The notes below the pieces were generated by a model. The model worked only from the letters and a program-made list of their open reading frames with translations. It was not told the origin of the DNA and searched no databases. 64,000 nucleotides of DNA from assembly GCA_024641985.1 (NCBI GenBank), contig JAHEBZ010000002.1, positions 124,001 to 188,000 on the forward strand, given 5' to 3'. The stretch is from Rhodoluna sp. (GTDB taxonomy: Bacteria; Actinomycetota; Actinomycetes; Actinomycetales; Microbacteriaceae). Numbering within the stretch: the first letter of the stretch is position 1; each line of letters starts with the position of its first letter. Below, one piece after another: positions 1 through 7,655 of this stretch. Made by a program: the position numbers and the translations under genes.

Positions 1-550
1 GGCCACGATTTTCAAATGGAAAAACCTGACGGATGCCAGGCATTTGCTGCAAGGCCTCGGTGCGCTGAGCCCAGGCTTCGATAACCGTGCGAATGCGCTT
101 GACGGGCAGCAGACCAAGTGAACCCAAATGTTCTGGGCTGAAGACAACAACTTCGCAACGGCCAATTGAGTCGCGCACAGAGCCAAGTGTGAGCTTTGGC
201 TCAACCGCATAGTTTGGGTCATCAATGGCTGCAAGATCTGGGCCAAACGAAGGGCTTTTGTTCTCGAAGACGGCAACATCAAAGTTGTCTGGCAGTTCAG
301 AAAGGTTTTCAGCGGTGCTGGGGCAGAGCGGGCAAAGATGCGCAGGTGGCAAAAATGCGCGGTTGTGGCGAGCGGCGGCAACCGAGATCCAGTCGCCGGT
401 TAGCGAGTCGAGGCGCATTTGCGCAACGGCTGGCCGTGGGTCTAGCTGACGAGCGTCTGGCTTGCGCTCTGAGGCAAGAGTTGAACCGTCATCGTCAAAA
501 TAAAAAAGGTCTCGGCCGTCGGCTAGTTTCGAGTTGATCTTGTTGATCAT
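1..550 (-). CDS. galT: Galactose-1-phosphate uridylyltransferase, 3' end cut by window edge
   Basis: Reading the minus strand from the ATG at 548-550 gives about 183 uninterrupted residues that run off the left edge, so the ORF track missed it. The protein would exchange UMP between UDP-glucose and galactose-1-phosphate in the Leloir pathway, in the cytoplasm. Visible support is an early Cys-x2-Cys zinc-type motif (CPLCPS, about residue 75) and the GalT signature FENRG at the truncated end. The active-site HPH motif would lie outside the window. It is divergent from an aldose 1-epimerase gene with only 61 nt between them, which fits a galactose-use cluster. The identification is firm; the extent is partial. 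Confidence 0.92.
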   Translation of the reverse strand, partial: MINKINSKLADGRDLFYFDDDGSTLASERKPDARQLDPRPAVAQMRLDSLTGDWISVAAARHNRAFLPPAHLCPLCPSTAENLSELPDNFDVAVFENKSPSFGPDLAAIDDPNYAVEPKLTLGSVRDSIGRCEVVVFSPEHLGSLGLLPVKRIRTVIEAWAQRTEALQQMPGIRQVFPFENRG

Positions 551-599
551 TAGTGAGCCTTCAATCTGCCTTTTGCCAAAGGCTAAATGCAACTGAGAG

Positions 600-611
600 T
601 AGGCTAAAACT
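600..611 (+). promoter_or_regulatory. Probable -10 element for a leaderless mutarotase transcript
   Basis: TAGGCT at 600-605 lies 6 nt before the ATG at 612, and no Shine-Dalgarno sequence precedes the start. This spacing places the expected transcription start at or next to the start codon. No convincing -35 is visible. Inference from spacing only. Confidence 0.45.
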
Positions 612-1574
612 ATGCATTCAGCCACAGGACAACAGTTTATCCTTTCTGCAACATTCGGCTCTGAGAGTCTCACTGCGAACATTTCATCGGTGGGCGCAGC
701 ACTTAGATCTTTCAAGCTGAACGGGCGAGAGCATCTTGAGCCCGGAAATGCGGACTCAATCAGCCCATACTGTGAAGGCATCGTTATGGCGCCTTGGGCA
801 AACCGGCTTGAAGACGGCGCCTGGATGCATAAGGGCAAGCGTCTAGAGGTGCCGATTAACATCCATGACCAAAACAATGCAAACCATGGTTTGCTAATTC
901 ACTACCCATACCAAGTCGTGCACCAAACCGCTTCGAAAGTCACCCTTGCGGCCACCATTTTTCCGCGCACCGGCTACCCGTTTTTGGTCGACACCACGGT
1001 GACATATGAGCTCGTTGAACACGGCATGAAGGTTACTCACACGGCACTGAACCACTCGGCTGAGCCGGCTCCCTATGTTGTTGGCGCCCACGCTTACTTC
1101 ATGTTTGAAGGTTTCTCTACCGGTGACTGCGTTTTGACAAGCGGTGCACAGACCGTGCTCGAGGTTAACGAGCGACAGCTGCCAACTGGCAAGGCGGCAA
1201 CCGCGGGCACATACTTCGATTTGTCGGCGGGTGTCACATTGAACCGGGGTCACATCGATCACGGTTTCACCGACATACCTCGGGATGCCCAAGGTTTGGC
1301 GCACACAACTTTAACCTCGCCCAAAGGTGAGGTCATCGATGTTTGGCAAGATGCAAACTTTGGCCACCTGGTGCTATTTACCCCTGATTTTTATATTCGC
1401 GACGAAGCCAGCCCTAAAATTCACGCGGTTGCCATTGAGCCTCAAACCGGCGGGGCTAACGCGTTCAACACCGGCGAAGACCTACTTCACTTAGAGGCGG
1501 GCCGACCTTGGGCTGGCAGCTGGGGTTTCAACATCGAAAATTCACCTTCCGTTAACCTCGTGTCCATAAACTAA
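612..1574 (+). CDS. galM: Aldose 1-epimerase (mutarotase) family protein
   Basis: A 320-residue cytoplasmic enzyme expected to interconvert the alpha and beta anomers of galactose or a related hexose. Family landmarks are all visible: NRLEDG around residue 64, NHGL with H92, the catalytic-type histidine in GAHAYF (H160), and the general-base glutamate in EPQTGG (E276). The length is normal for the family. It faces galT across 61 nt, supporting a role in galactose use. Mutarotase homologues can act on other sugars, and some are glucose-6-phosphate 1-epimerases, so the substrate is inferred from context. Confidence 0.85.
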   Translation: MHSATGQQFILSATFGSESLTANISSVGAALRSFKLNGREHLEPGNADSISPYCEGIVMAPWANRLEDGAWMHKGKRLEVPINIHDQNNANHGLLIHYPYQVVHQTASKVTLAATIFPRTGYPFLVDTTVTYELVEHGMKVTHTALNHSAEPAPYVVGAHAYFMFEGFSTGDCVLTSGAQTVLEVNERQLPTGKAATAGTYFDLSAGVTLNRGHIDHGFTDIPRDAQGLAHTTLTSPKGEVIDVWQDANFGHLVLFTPDFYIRDEASPKIHAVAIEPQTGGANAFNTGEDLLHLEAGRPWAGSWGFNIENSPSVNLVSIN

Positions 1575-1619
1575 CTCTCGTCGTTTAGATTCACATCGCA
1601 ATCAAACAGAAAGGATCCC

Positions 1620-2840
1620 ATGGATCCCATTTTGATCGTCGGCCTGGTTGTGGCCCTCGCTCTGTTCTTTGACTTCACCAACGGCTTTCACGACACCGCA
1701 AACTCGAGTGCCACCGCTATCGCCACCGGCGCCCTAAAGCCTCGAACTGCAGTGATCATCGCAGCATTGATGAACCTGGCTGGCGCGTTTCTCTCTACGG
1801 CCGTCGCTAAAACAATCTCGGTTTCGCTAATCAACGAAGGCGTTAACCTTGGCGCCGAAATGGTTTTTGCTGGTCTCACCGGTGCAATTCTCTGGAACCT
1901 AACCACCTGGCTGCTCGGCTTGCCTTCATCGTCGTCACACGCACTATTTGGTGGGCTAATCGGTGCGGCACTTGCTTATGCCGGCGTGGCCGCAATCAAC
2001 TTTCCAAAAGTTCTCGAAAAGGTAATCTTCCCGGCGCTGTTTGCTCCGCTAGTCGCCGGAATCGCCGCATTCTTGGCCACCCGATTGGCCTATCTAATCA
2101 CCGCTCGTTCGCAGGCTCAGCGCAAAAAAACTGGCATTGGCACTGGCCGAGCTAACTTCAAAATTGGCCAGGTATTTTCATCATCTCTGGTTGCTCTGTC
2201 GCACGGAACCAATGACGCCCAAAAAACTATGGGTGTAATCACTCTCGTCTTGGTTGCTTCTGGAATTCAGTCTGATGGCAACCATGTTGAGTGGTGGGTC
2301 ATTATCGCTGCCGCCTCTGCAATTGCCCTCGGCACTTACTCTGGTGGATGGCGAATCATTAAAACCATGGGATCTGGTCTTGCCGAAATCAAGCCACCTC
2401 AGGGTTTATCGGCCGAGGTTGCAACCGGTGTCACTATTCTTGCCTCAAGCAACCTAGGTTTTGCTCTTTCGACAACTCAGGTTGCATCAGGTTCGGTAAT
2501 GGGCGCAGGCCTAGGCCGCAAGGGTGGAGCAGTTCGTTGGTCTAAAGCTGGGCAGGTTTTAGCCGGCTGGTTCTTCACCTTGCCTGCCGCTGGTGCAGTA
2601 GGCGCTCTCTCTGCCTTCCTCACCATGTCGGGCCCTTATGGTTTGCTTATCGATGCCATTGTTACTGTGGGCGCTATCTTGGCAATCTTCCAGGTGTCGC
2701 GTCGAAACCGAATCGGCCACCACAACGTGCTTAGCGAAGTTGAAGGCGCCTCAGAAGTTGTTGCTTCTCCACGCCAGGTTCGCGCCGCCCAGGCCAAAGC
2801 TGCTCGTGCAGCCAAGGCCGCTAAGAAAGGTAAGAAGTAA
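1620..2840 (+). CDS. pit: Inorganic phosphate transporter, PiT family
   Basis: A 406-residue polytopic inner-membrane protein that would import phosphate with a coupling cation. Both PiT signature repeats are present: NGFHDTANSSA near residue 22 and SHGTNDAQKTMG near residue 195, separated by the usual hydrophilic loop, with a lysine/alanine-rich cytoplasmic C-terminus. An AAAGGA ribosome-binding site precedes the ATG. The stop codon overlaps the next start (TAATG), so the downstream small membrane protein is probably translationally coupled. No Pho-box-like GTTCAC repeat was found upstream. Confidence 0.93.
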   Translation: MDPILIVGLVVALALFFDFTNGFHDTANSSATAIATGALKPRTAVIIAALMNLAGAFLSTAVAKTISVSLINEGVNLGAEMVFAGLTGAILWNLTTWLLGLPSSSSHALFGGLIGAALAYAGVAAINFPKVLEKVIFPALFAPLVAGIAAFLATRLAYLITARSQAQRKKTGIGTGRANFKIGQVFSSSLVALSHGTNDAQKTMGVITLVLVASGIQSDGNHVEWWVIIAAASAIALGTYSGGWRIIKTMGSGLAEIKPPQGLSAEVATGVTILASSNLGFALSTTQVASGSVMGAGLGRKGGAVRWSKAGQVLAGWFFTLPAAGAVGALSAFLTMSGPYGLLIDAIVTVGAILAIFQVSRRNRIGHHNVLSEVEGASEVVASPRQVRAAQAKAARAAKAAKKGKK

Positions 2841-3100
2841 TGATTGAGTGGAACAGCCTCATATTGGTTGCGATCGTGTCGATCGTTGGCTCAACAGTTC
2901 TCGTGGCAAGTTTTTCGCTCGGAATGCGATTGCTCACAAACGCTAGGCACCTGGTGCCAGGTGCTAAAAAGGGCAAGACTAAGGCGATTCGCGCCGAGGT
3001 CTTGAACCGTTCGGGCGCTTACATCATGTTCACCATTTGCGCCTCGGCCCTGATCTACGGAATCTACTTGATCATTCCGTATTTCCACCTCGACAAGTAA
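2840..3100 (+). CDS. Small two-helix membrane protein coupled to PiT
   Basis: An 86-residue protein with two hydrophobic segments, roughly residues 6-30 and 61-82, joined by a basic loop rich in Lys and Arg. It starts inside the stop codon of the phosphate transporter gene, which indicates co-translation and suggests an accessory role or complex with PiT. Small proteins of this kind often follow pit genes in Actinobacteria. No catalytic motif is visible and the function is not known. Confidence 0.75.
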   Translation: MIEWNSLILVAIVSIVGSTVLVASFSLGMRLLTNARHLVPGAKKGKTKAIRAEVLNRSGAYIMFTICASALIYGIYLIIPYFHLDK

Positions 3101-3186
3101 ATGCTGTTCACTTGGTAAAAACAAAATTCATCAAGTAACAGGTCTCAAAAGCCGATCCATGAAGCGTTCAGTGGCAAAATCAGAGC

Positions 3187-3516
3187 ATGACTACTACAAA
3201 GCCAACAACTTCAACCCGTAAGCCTGCAGCTCGACCTGCCACCACTCGTGCTGCAGCTCGCCCGGCAACTACTCGTGCTGCAGCTACAAAGGCAGCAGTT
3301 GTTATTGCCCCGGCTGCGCCGGATTACACCAAAACATATAAATTGCTAACTGGCATCGACAATTCAGAATTTTGCGGCAAGGTTCGCCTGCACCTAGAAA
3401 ATGGCTATTCGTTGCACGGTTCACCAACCATGGCCTTCAACGGCAAAGACATCATTGTTGGCCAGGCGGTTACCAAGCCAGCACCAAAGAAAAAGGCCAA
3501 GTCAAAAAAGAAGTAA
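3187..3516 (+). CDS. DUF1737 domain protein with Ala/Thr/Arg-rich N-terminus
   Basis: A 109-residue protein in two parts. Residues 1-45 are a low-complexity basic tail with near-repeats of AARPATTRA. Residues 49-98 match the DUF1737 pattern (YKLLTG, EFCGKV, GYSLHGSP, VGQAVTKP). The C-terminus is lysine-rich. DUF1737 has no established function; the basic tails could contact nucleic acid, but that is a guess. A hairpin terminator follows directly. A short internal DNA duplication encodes the N-terminal repeat. Confidence 0.75.
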   Translation: MTTTKPTTSTRKPAARPATTRAAARPATTRAAATKAAVVIAPAAPDYTKTYKLLTGIDNSEFCGKVRLHLENGYSLHGSPTMAFNGKDIIVGQAVTKPAPKKKAKSKKK

Positions 3517-3529
3517 CAGTGATTTTGAG

Positions 3530-3558
3530 AAGGGCTCGGGCTTATGGCTCGGGCCCTT
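3530..3558 (+). terminator. Hairpin terminator after the DUF1737 gene
   Basis: A 12-bp stem (AAGGGCTCGGGC paired with GCTCGGGCCCTT, two G-U pairs) around the loop TTATG. It lacks a long T-run, so termination efficiency is uncertain. Confidence 0.5.
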
Positions 3559-3563
3559 TGCCT

Positions 3564-3575
3564 TAAACTGGTGCA
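3564..3575 (+). promoter_or_regulatory. Probable -10 element for a leaderless transcript
   Basis: TAAACT at 3564-3569 sits 6 nt before the ATG at 3576 and no ribosome-binding site intervenes. The same hexamer occurs 7 nt before gpmA. This arrangement suggests a leaderless mRNA. Confidence 0.45.
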
Positions 3576-3935
3576 ATGAGTGAAACCCTGCCTGCCTGCC
3601 CACAATGTAACTGCGAATGGACCTACGAGATGGGTGCGCTGTTGGTTTGCCCTGAGTGTGCTCATGAGTGGGCGCCGGTAGAGGCTGGCGAAGAGCCACA
3701 TCTAGAAACCGCCAAAGTAGTAAAAGACGCTTCAGGCAATATCCTGGCCGACGGCGACACCGTCACAATTGCTAAAGATCTAAAAGTAAAGGGCAGCTCG
3801 ACCGCCATAAAAGTTGGCACCAAGGTTCGCAACATACGACTGGTCAACCCGGTCGACGGCCACGACATCGATGCAAAAGTTGATGGTTTTGGGCAAATGA
3901 TGCTCAAGTCAAGCGTGGTCAAAAAGGTAATCTAA
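3576..3935 (+). CDS. yjdM: Zinc-ribbon protein of the YjdM/PhnA family
   Basis: A 119-residue cytoplasmic protein. Residues 8-31 carry two Cys-x2-Cys pairs (CPQC and CPEC), the zinc ribbon of the PhnA/YjdM family, followed by the conserved C-terminal domain with KDASGN, LKVKG and NPVDGHDID. Family members are often labelled alkylphosphonate-use proteins, but that role rests on old gene-name assignments and the true function is unclear. It stands alone here with its own apparent promoter. Confidence 0.82.
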   Translation: MSETLPACPQCNCEWTYEMGALLVCPECAHEWAPVEAGEEPHLETAKVVKDASGNILADGDTVTIAKDLKVKGSSTAIKVGTKVRNIRLVNPVDGHDIDAKVDGFGQMMLKSSVVKKVI

Positions 3936-4004
3936 GCTTCGAGCGATACCAGTTATGCGGCCTAGCCGCAGGCCACGAGGGCGCTAGGCTGAGAAACTTT
4001 GGCT

Positions 4005-5207
4005 ATGCAGAAACCTCAGTTATCCCTAACCATCCCCATTTTGCTGACCCTTTCACTGGTTGGCATCATGGGGCCATTGGGAACCGATTTGTATCTTCCG
4101 GCGTTTCCTCAATTGGCTCACGAACTATCGGTCTCGGCATCAACTGTGCAGCTTACGCTGACGGCATTCACTATTGGTATGGCGTTCGGGCAACTTGTTG
4201 TTGGTTCTCTTTCAGATCGCTATGGGCGCAAATTGCCAATGTTGGTTGGGGCAATTATGGTGGCGATAAGTTCGGTGGGTGCTGCGCTTGCCGCCGATGC
4301 GACCCAACTGATAGTTGCATGTGGGTTTATCGGTTTGAGCGCGTCTGCGGGCATGGCGGTTGGCCGAGCAGTTGTTTCTGACCTTTCAACGGGTCAGCAG
4401 GCCGCCCGGTCGTTTTCGCTGTTGGGTTTGATTGTCGGGTTTGGGCCAATAGTTGGGCCTATCGCGGGTGCAGCTACCATCGCTATTTTTGGCGGCTGGC
4501 GCGCGATCTTTTGGTGTTTCGCGGCCTTTGCAATTTTTGTGTTCTTAGTGCTCTTGTTCCTTCCCGAGTCACTACCGCGAGCTAACCGCCATTCGGGCGG
4601 TTTCACCGCAACCCTCAGCGCGGCCGGCAAGGTGCTGTCTAATCGCACCTTTATCTTTTTTGCGTCAACAATCTGGTTCGGCTTTGCGGCAATGTTCGCC
4701 TACATCAGCGCTTCGTCGTTCATCGTGCAGAGCGTTCTCAAAATGACCGCGCTCGAATACACGTATGTTTTTGGTGGCATCGGAATTGGGTTGATGGTAA
4801 CCGGATACATTGCCACTCGGCTGTTAAATCGAATCAAAGCAAGCACTTTGATTTTGGTTGGCGTGGGCCAGCTGGCTATCGGGTCGATACTTCTGCTGGC
4901 GCTTGCGGCCTCTCTAAATCTGAGTGCAATGGGTGTCATTTTGAGCCTTCTTTTAATCGGTTCGGCCATGGGCTTTGTTTTCGGCCCAGCCGCGTCGTTG
5001 GCTGTATCTCAGGTTAGAAGTTCTGCGGGAACTGCTATGGCGCTGCTCGGCAGTTTGCAATTCGTTTTTGCAGGGCTTGCTGCGCCCCTTGTGGGCATAG
5101 CCGGCAAAACCGCGGTTTGGCCATTTGCGAGTGTTAGTTTGGTTTGTGCGGTGCTAGCGCTCGTGGCCGCAGGCCTGGGGCGCATGCAAGAGCAGAAAAC
5201 TATTTAG
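4005..5207 (+). CDS. MFS transporter, Bcr/CflA-type drug efflux
   Basis: A 400-residue, 12-helix membrane protein of the DHA1 drug:proton antiporter family. It has the Bcr/CflA opening (MGPLGTDLYLPAFP), the loop 2-3 motif GSLSDRYGRK, and the motif C-like GFGPIVGPIAG in helix 5. It would export small toxic compounds in exchange for protons. The ORF track starts at a TTG at 3999; the ATG at 4005 is preferred. A TAGGCT hexamer lies at 3985-3990, so a leaderless or very short leader is likely. Substrate unknown. Confidence 0.85.
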   Translation: MQKPQLSLTIPILLTLSLVGIMGPLGTDLYLPAFPQLAHELSVSASTVQLTLTAFTIGMAFGQLVVGSLSDRYGRKLPMLVGAIMVAISSVGAALAADATQLIVACGFIGLSASAGMAVGRAVVSDLSTGQQAARSFSLLGLIVGFGPIVGPIAGAATIAIFGGWRAIFWCFAAFAIFVFLVLLFLPESLPRANRHSGGFTATLSAAGKVLSNRTFIFFASTIWFGFAAMFAYISASSFIVQSVLKMTALEYTYVFGGIGIGLMVTGYIATRLLNRIKASTLILVGVGQLAIGSILLLALAASLNLSAMGVILSLLLIGSAMGFVFGPAASLAVSQVRSSAGTAMALLGSLQFVFAGLAAPLVGIAGKTAVWPFASVSLVCAVLALVAAGLGRMQEQKTI

Positions 5208-5213
5208 GCGGTC

Positions 5214-5501
5214 ATGACACTTTTATCAACAGCAACGGTTTCGATCGAACGCCCAGAGCGGTGGGCAAAGCAACTTGTTTCGCACCTGGGGCACAAAGCA
5301 CAGGTTCATGAAACCGCAGATGGAAGCGTGCTCACTTTAACAGTTGGAGTAGGCGTGGTTTCGGTGGCAGATGGCCAGATTGTGATGACCGCAGAGGCGC
5401 CCGACGAAGATGCCTTAGCAAAGGTTGAGAATGTTTTGGGCGGTCACCTCGAACGCTTTGCGCATGAGCACAACATCAAAGTTATTTGGACCAGGAGCTA
5501 G
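5214..5501 (+). CDS. DUF2218 domain protein
   Basis: A 95-residue protein that spans one DUF2218 domain (ERWAKQLVSHLGHK, a central beta-rich part, then HLERFAHEH). DUF2218 proteins are small, single-domain and of unknown biochemical role; some occur next to siderophore or transporter genes. Here it lies 6 nt after an efflux gene and 5 nt before another MFS gene, so the three are probably one transcript. Confidence 0.75.
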   Translation: MTLLSTATVSIERPERWAKQLVSHLGHKAQVHETADGSVLTLTVGVGVVSVADGQIVMTAEAPDEDALAKVENVLGGHLERFAHEHNIKVIWTRS

Positions 5502-5506
5502 AGCTT

Positions 5507-6715
5507 ATGGCGGCAAAAATTAAGCAGACTCGGCAAAACCGCCTCGCACGTTTCGCGGTTTCGGCCATGTTCACCTTCGCCGGTGCCACCATGACTATCT
5601 GGGCGGTTCACCTGCCCGTGGTTGAGCAGAATCTTCGAATCTCAAGCGGCGCCATCGCGCTTGTTATTTTGGCTTCTGGCATGGGCGCGCTCAGCGCAAT
5701 GCAAATTGTGGGTGCGCTGGTCGACAAAATTGGCAGCAAGCCAGTGGTAATTGGCGCCAATATTTTGGCGGGTTTGGCATTGGTGATTCCGGCTCTGGCA
5801 ACCGACTTGATTCAAATATGTCTGGCATTGTTCGTGCTCGGTTTTGCGTTGGGCTCGGCCGATATTTCAATGAACGCTCACGCAGTCGACATTGAAAAGG
5901 CTTATGGTCGCCCGATTTTCTCTGCGTTCCACGCCTTTTGGTCGATCGGCGGAGTTATCGGAGCTTCGGCTGGTGCTGCTGCTCTGGCGGCCGAAATTGA
6001 GATGCCTGTGACCCTTGCAGTGGTTGGATTGTTCTTCGCGGTTGCCTCGGCGTTATTCACGCCCCTTTTGCTTGACACCTCGAAGGTTAAGGTGGCCCAA
6101 GTTGATAAGCCGTCAAAGACCGAGGCTCTGAAGATCAAGGCTGCTGCCAATGCTGCAAACCGACCGTTTTTGAAGATGATGATTGCCCTTGGTTTTATGG
6201 GTGGGGCGGGTGCATTAATCGAAGGCGTGGGCATCGACTGGTCTGCGCTTCACGGTGTGAATGTGTTGGGCATGCCCAAGGCCGAAGCTGCGCTCTCGGT
6301 GGTTGTGTTTTCTTCGGCGATGGCGGCGTTTAGATTTGTGGCCGACAAGGTTGTCGAGAAATTTGGTCGAATCTTTGTTATTCGTTGGGGCGGGGCACTA
6401 GCGGCAACTGGCATCGCGTTGGCGTTAACTTTGCAGCCGCACAGCATGTCGCTAGTGGGCTGGGCTATCGCGGGCTTAGGTGTGTCTGCGGTTGTTCCAC
6501 AGATTTTTGCCTATTCGGCAACCGTCGGCGAAGAATCTCACTCTGGCAGAAACATGGCTAAGGTGTTTGGGCTAACCTATGCCGGAATGCTGGGCGGTCC
6601 GGCCATAATCGGTTGGCTGGCTTCGCTTTCAAACCTCGGATCGGCGCTGTGGGTTGGTGTGCTTTTGGGTGCAGCCATCGCCGTTGGCTCGCTGCTAATC
6701 AAAAAATCTAAATAA
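5507..6715 (+). CDS. MFS transporter
   Basis: A 402-residue polytopic membrane protein of the major facilitator superfamily, resembling YbjJ/FucP-type members rather than drug exporters (for example GSADISMNAHAVDIE and HAFWSIGGVIGAS in the first half). The ORF track begins at a TTG at 5486, but an AGGAG lies 9 nt before the ATG at 5507, which is chosen. The substrate is unknown. Its place directly before the IclR-controlled aromatic cluster makes an aromatic acid importer possible, but a palindrome with terminator features separates them. Confidence 0.8.
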   Translation: MAAKIKQTRQNRLARFAVSAMFTFAGATMTIWAVHLPVVEQNLRISSGAIALVILASGMGALSAMQIVGALVDKIGSKPVVIGANILAGLALVIPALATDLIQICLALFVLGFALGSADISMNAHAVDIEKAYGRPIFSAFHAFWSIGGVIGASAGAAALAAEIEMPVTLAVVGLFFAVASALFTPLLLDTSKVKVAQVDKPSKTEALKIKAAANAANRPFLKMMIALGFMGGAGALIEGVGIDWSALHGVNVLGMPKAEAALSVVVFSSAMAAFRFVADKVVEKFGRIFVIRWGGALAATGIALALTLQPHSMSLVGWAIAGLGVSAVVPQIFAYSATVGEESHSGRNMAKVFGLTYAGMLGGPAIIGWLASLSNLGSALWVGVLLGAAIAVGSLLIKKSK

Positions 6716-6758
6716 GGCTAAGTTTCAACCAAGAGACAGGTAAGTTCTATTAAATTAG

Positions 6759-6785
6759 GTCTACTTCCGCTCAGCGGAAGTAGAC
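6759..6785 (+). promoter_or_regulatory. IclR-type operator upstream of the regulator gene (perfect 13-bp inverted repeat)
   Basis: Two perfect 13-nt arms (GTCTACTTCCGCT and its complement) flank a single C at 6772. The core CTTCCGCTnAnCGGAAG recurs before pobA at 7598-7614. A possible -10 (TAAATT, 6751-6756) lies just upstream, so a bound regulator would block its own promoter. The palindrome is followed by seven Ts, so as RNA it could also end transcription from the MFS gene. Confidence 0.7.
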
Positions 6786-6792
6786 TTTTTTT

Positions 6793-7581
6793 ATGCTCGA
6801 TTCTGCAGATCGCTCGAAAGGCAGCAAGTCTGTAACTGGTCGCGCCTTTTTGGTGCTCGACGCCTTCGATGCGGATCACCGGCACCAAACCCTCGCTTCG
6901 ATAGCCCGCAGAACCGGGCTGCCGCTAACGACTTGCCACCGGCTAGTTCACGAACTGGTTGAACAGGGTGCACTTACTCGAACGCTCGATGGCGCCTACG
7001 AAATCGGCAGCAAAATTTGGCGACTAGGAATCCTTGCCTCGCTGCACTCAGGCTTGCGTGAGATTTCGTTGCCATACATGGAAGACATATATCAGTTGGC
7101 CAACGATGCCGTGCAGATTGGCGTTCTTGATGGTTTTCGATGCCTCATCGTCGAGCGAATTGCCGGTTCTCGCACCCTCGAAGTGATCAGCAAACCCGGT
7201 GCTCGTTTGCCGCTGCACGCCTCGGGTGTTGGCAAAGTTTTGCTAGCGCATGGCTCGCAAGACTTGCAGAACGCTGTCTTCGCTTCGCTTGATAGTTACA
7301 CCGGGCAAACAATCACCGATGTTGATGTTCTCGAAACCCAGTTGCGCGAGATTAAGCGCCAGGGCTTTGCGCACTCTAGAGAAGAACTAGCTGTCGGAGC
7401 CACCTCGCTTGCGGTGCCTGTCTTGGGCTATGGCAACAAGGTAATCGCGGCATTGGGCATTGTGACGCCGGTCGAAAATCGCGACATCGAACGCATGGTC
7501 TCGGTGCTAAAAGTTTCGGCTAATGCACTTTCAAAAAAGCTCATTCTGAACGGCATGGGCGACCTGAATCAACGAGTATAA
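6793..7581 (+). CDS. IclR-family regulator of the aromatic catabolic operon
   Basis: A 262-residue DNA-binding protein. Residues about 12-75 form the IclR winged helix-turn-helix (LASIARRTGLPLTTCHRLVHEL) and the remainder is the effector-binding domain (RLPLHASGVGKVLLA, GFAHSREELAVGATSLAVP). IclR proteins of the PobR/PcaU branch respond to aromatic acids. The start lies 7 nt after a perfect palindrome and has no Shine-Dalgarno sequence. A matching site lies 75 nt before pobA. I infer that it controls both itself and the operon with 4-hydroxybenzoate or protocatechuate as effector; the effector is not shown by sequence. Confidence 0.85.
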   Translation: MLDSADRSKGSKSVTGRAFLVLDAFDADHRHQTLASIARRTGLPLTTCHRLVHELVEQGALTRTLDGAYEIGSKIWRLGILASLHSGLREISLPYMEDIYQLANDAVQIGVLDGFRCLIVERIAGSRTLEVISKPGARLPLHASGVGKVLLAHGSQDLQNAVFASLDSYTGQTITDVDVLETQLREIKRQGFAHSREELAVGATSLAVPVLGYGNKVIAALGIVTPVENRDIERMVSVLKVSANALSKKLILNGMGDLNQRV

Positions 7582-7597
7582 ATCGTTACCAAAATAC

Positions 7598-7614
7598 CTT
7601 CCGCTGAACGGAAG
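7598..7614 (+). promoter_or_regulatory. IclR-type operator upstream of pobA
   Basis: CTTCCG and CGGAAG arms separated by CTGAA. Over 19 nt, including the trailing TA, it differs from the site at 6759-6785 at two central positions only. A TATAAA lies about 16 nt upstream at the end of the regulator gene. Shared spacing and sequence make this a likely second binding site of the same protein. Confidence 0.7.
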
Positions 7615-7655
7615 TAATGCCACGAATTTTAGAAAATTGGTGTTTTCTGGGAGGT

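Noticed and set aside
196-537. 113-residue plus-strand ORF at the left edge
   Set aside because: The minus strand encodes GalT through the whole region, including the FENRG and zinc motifs.
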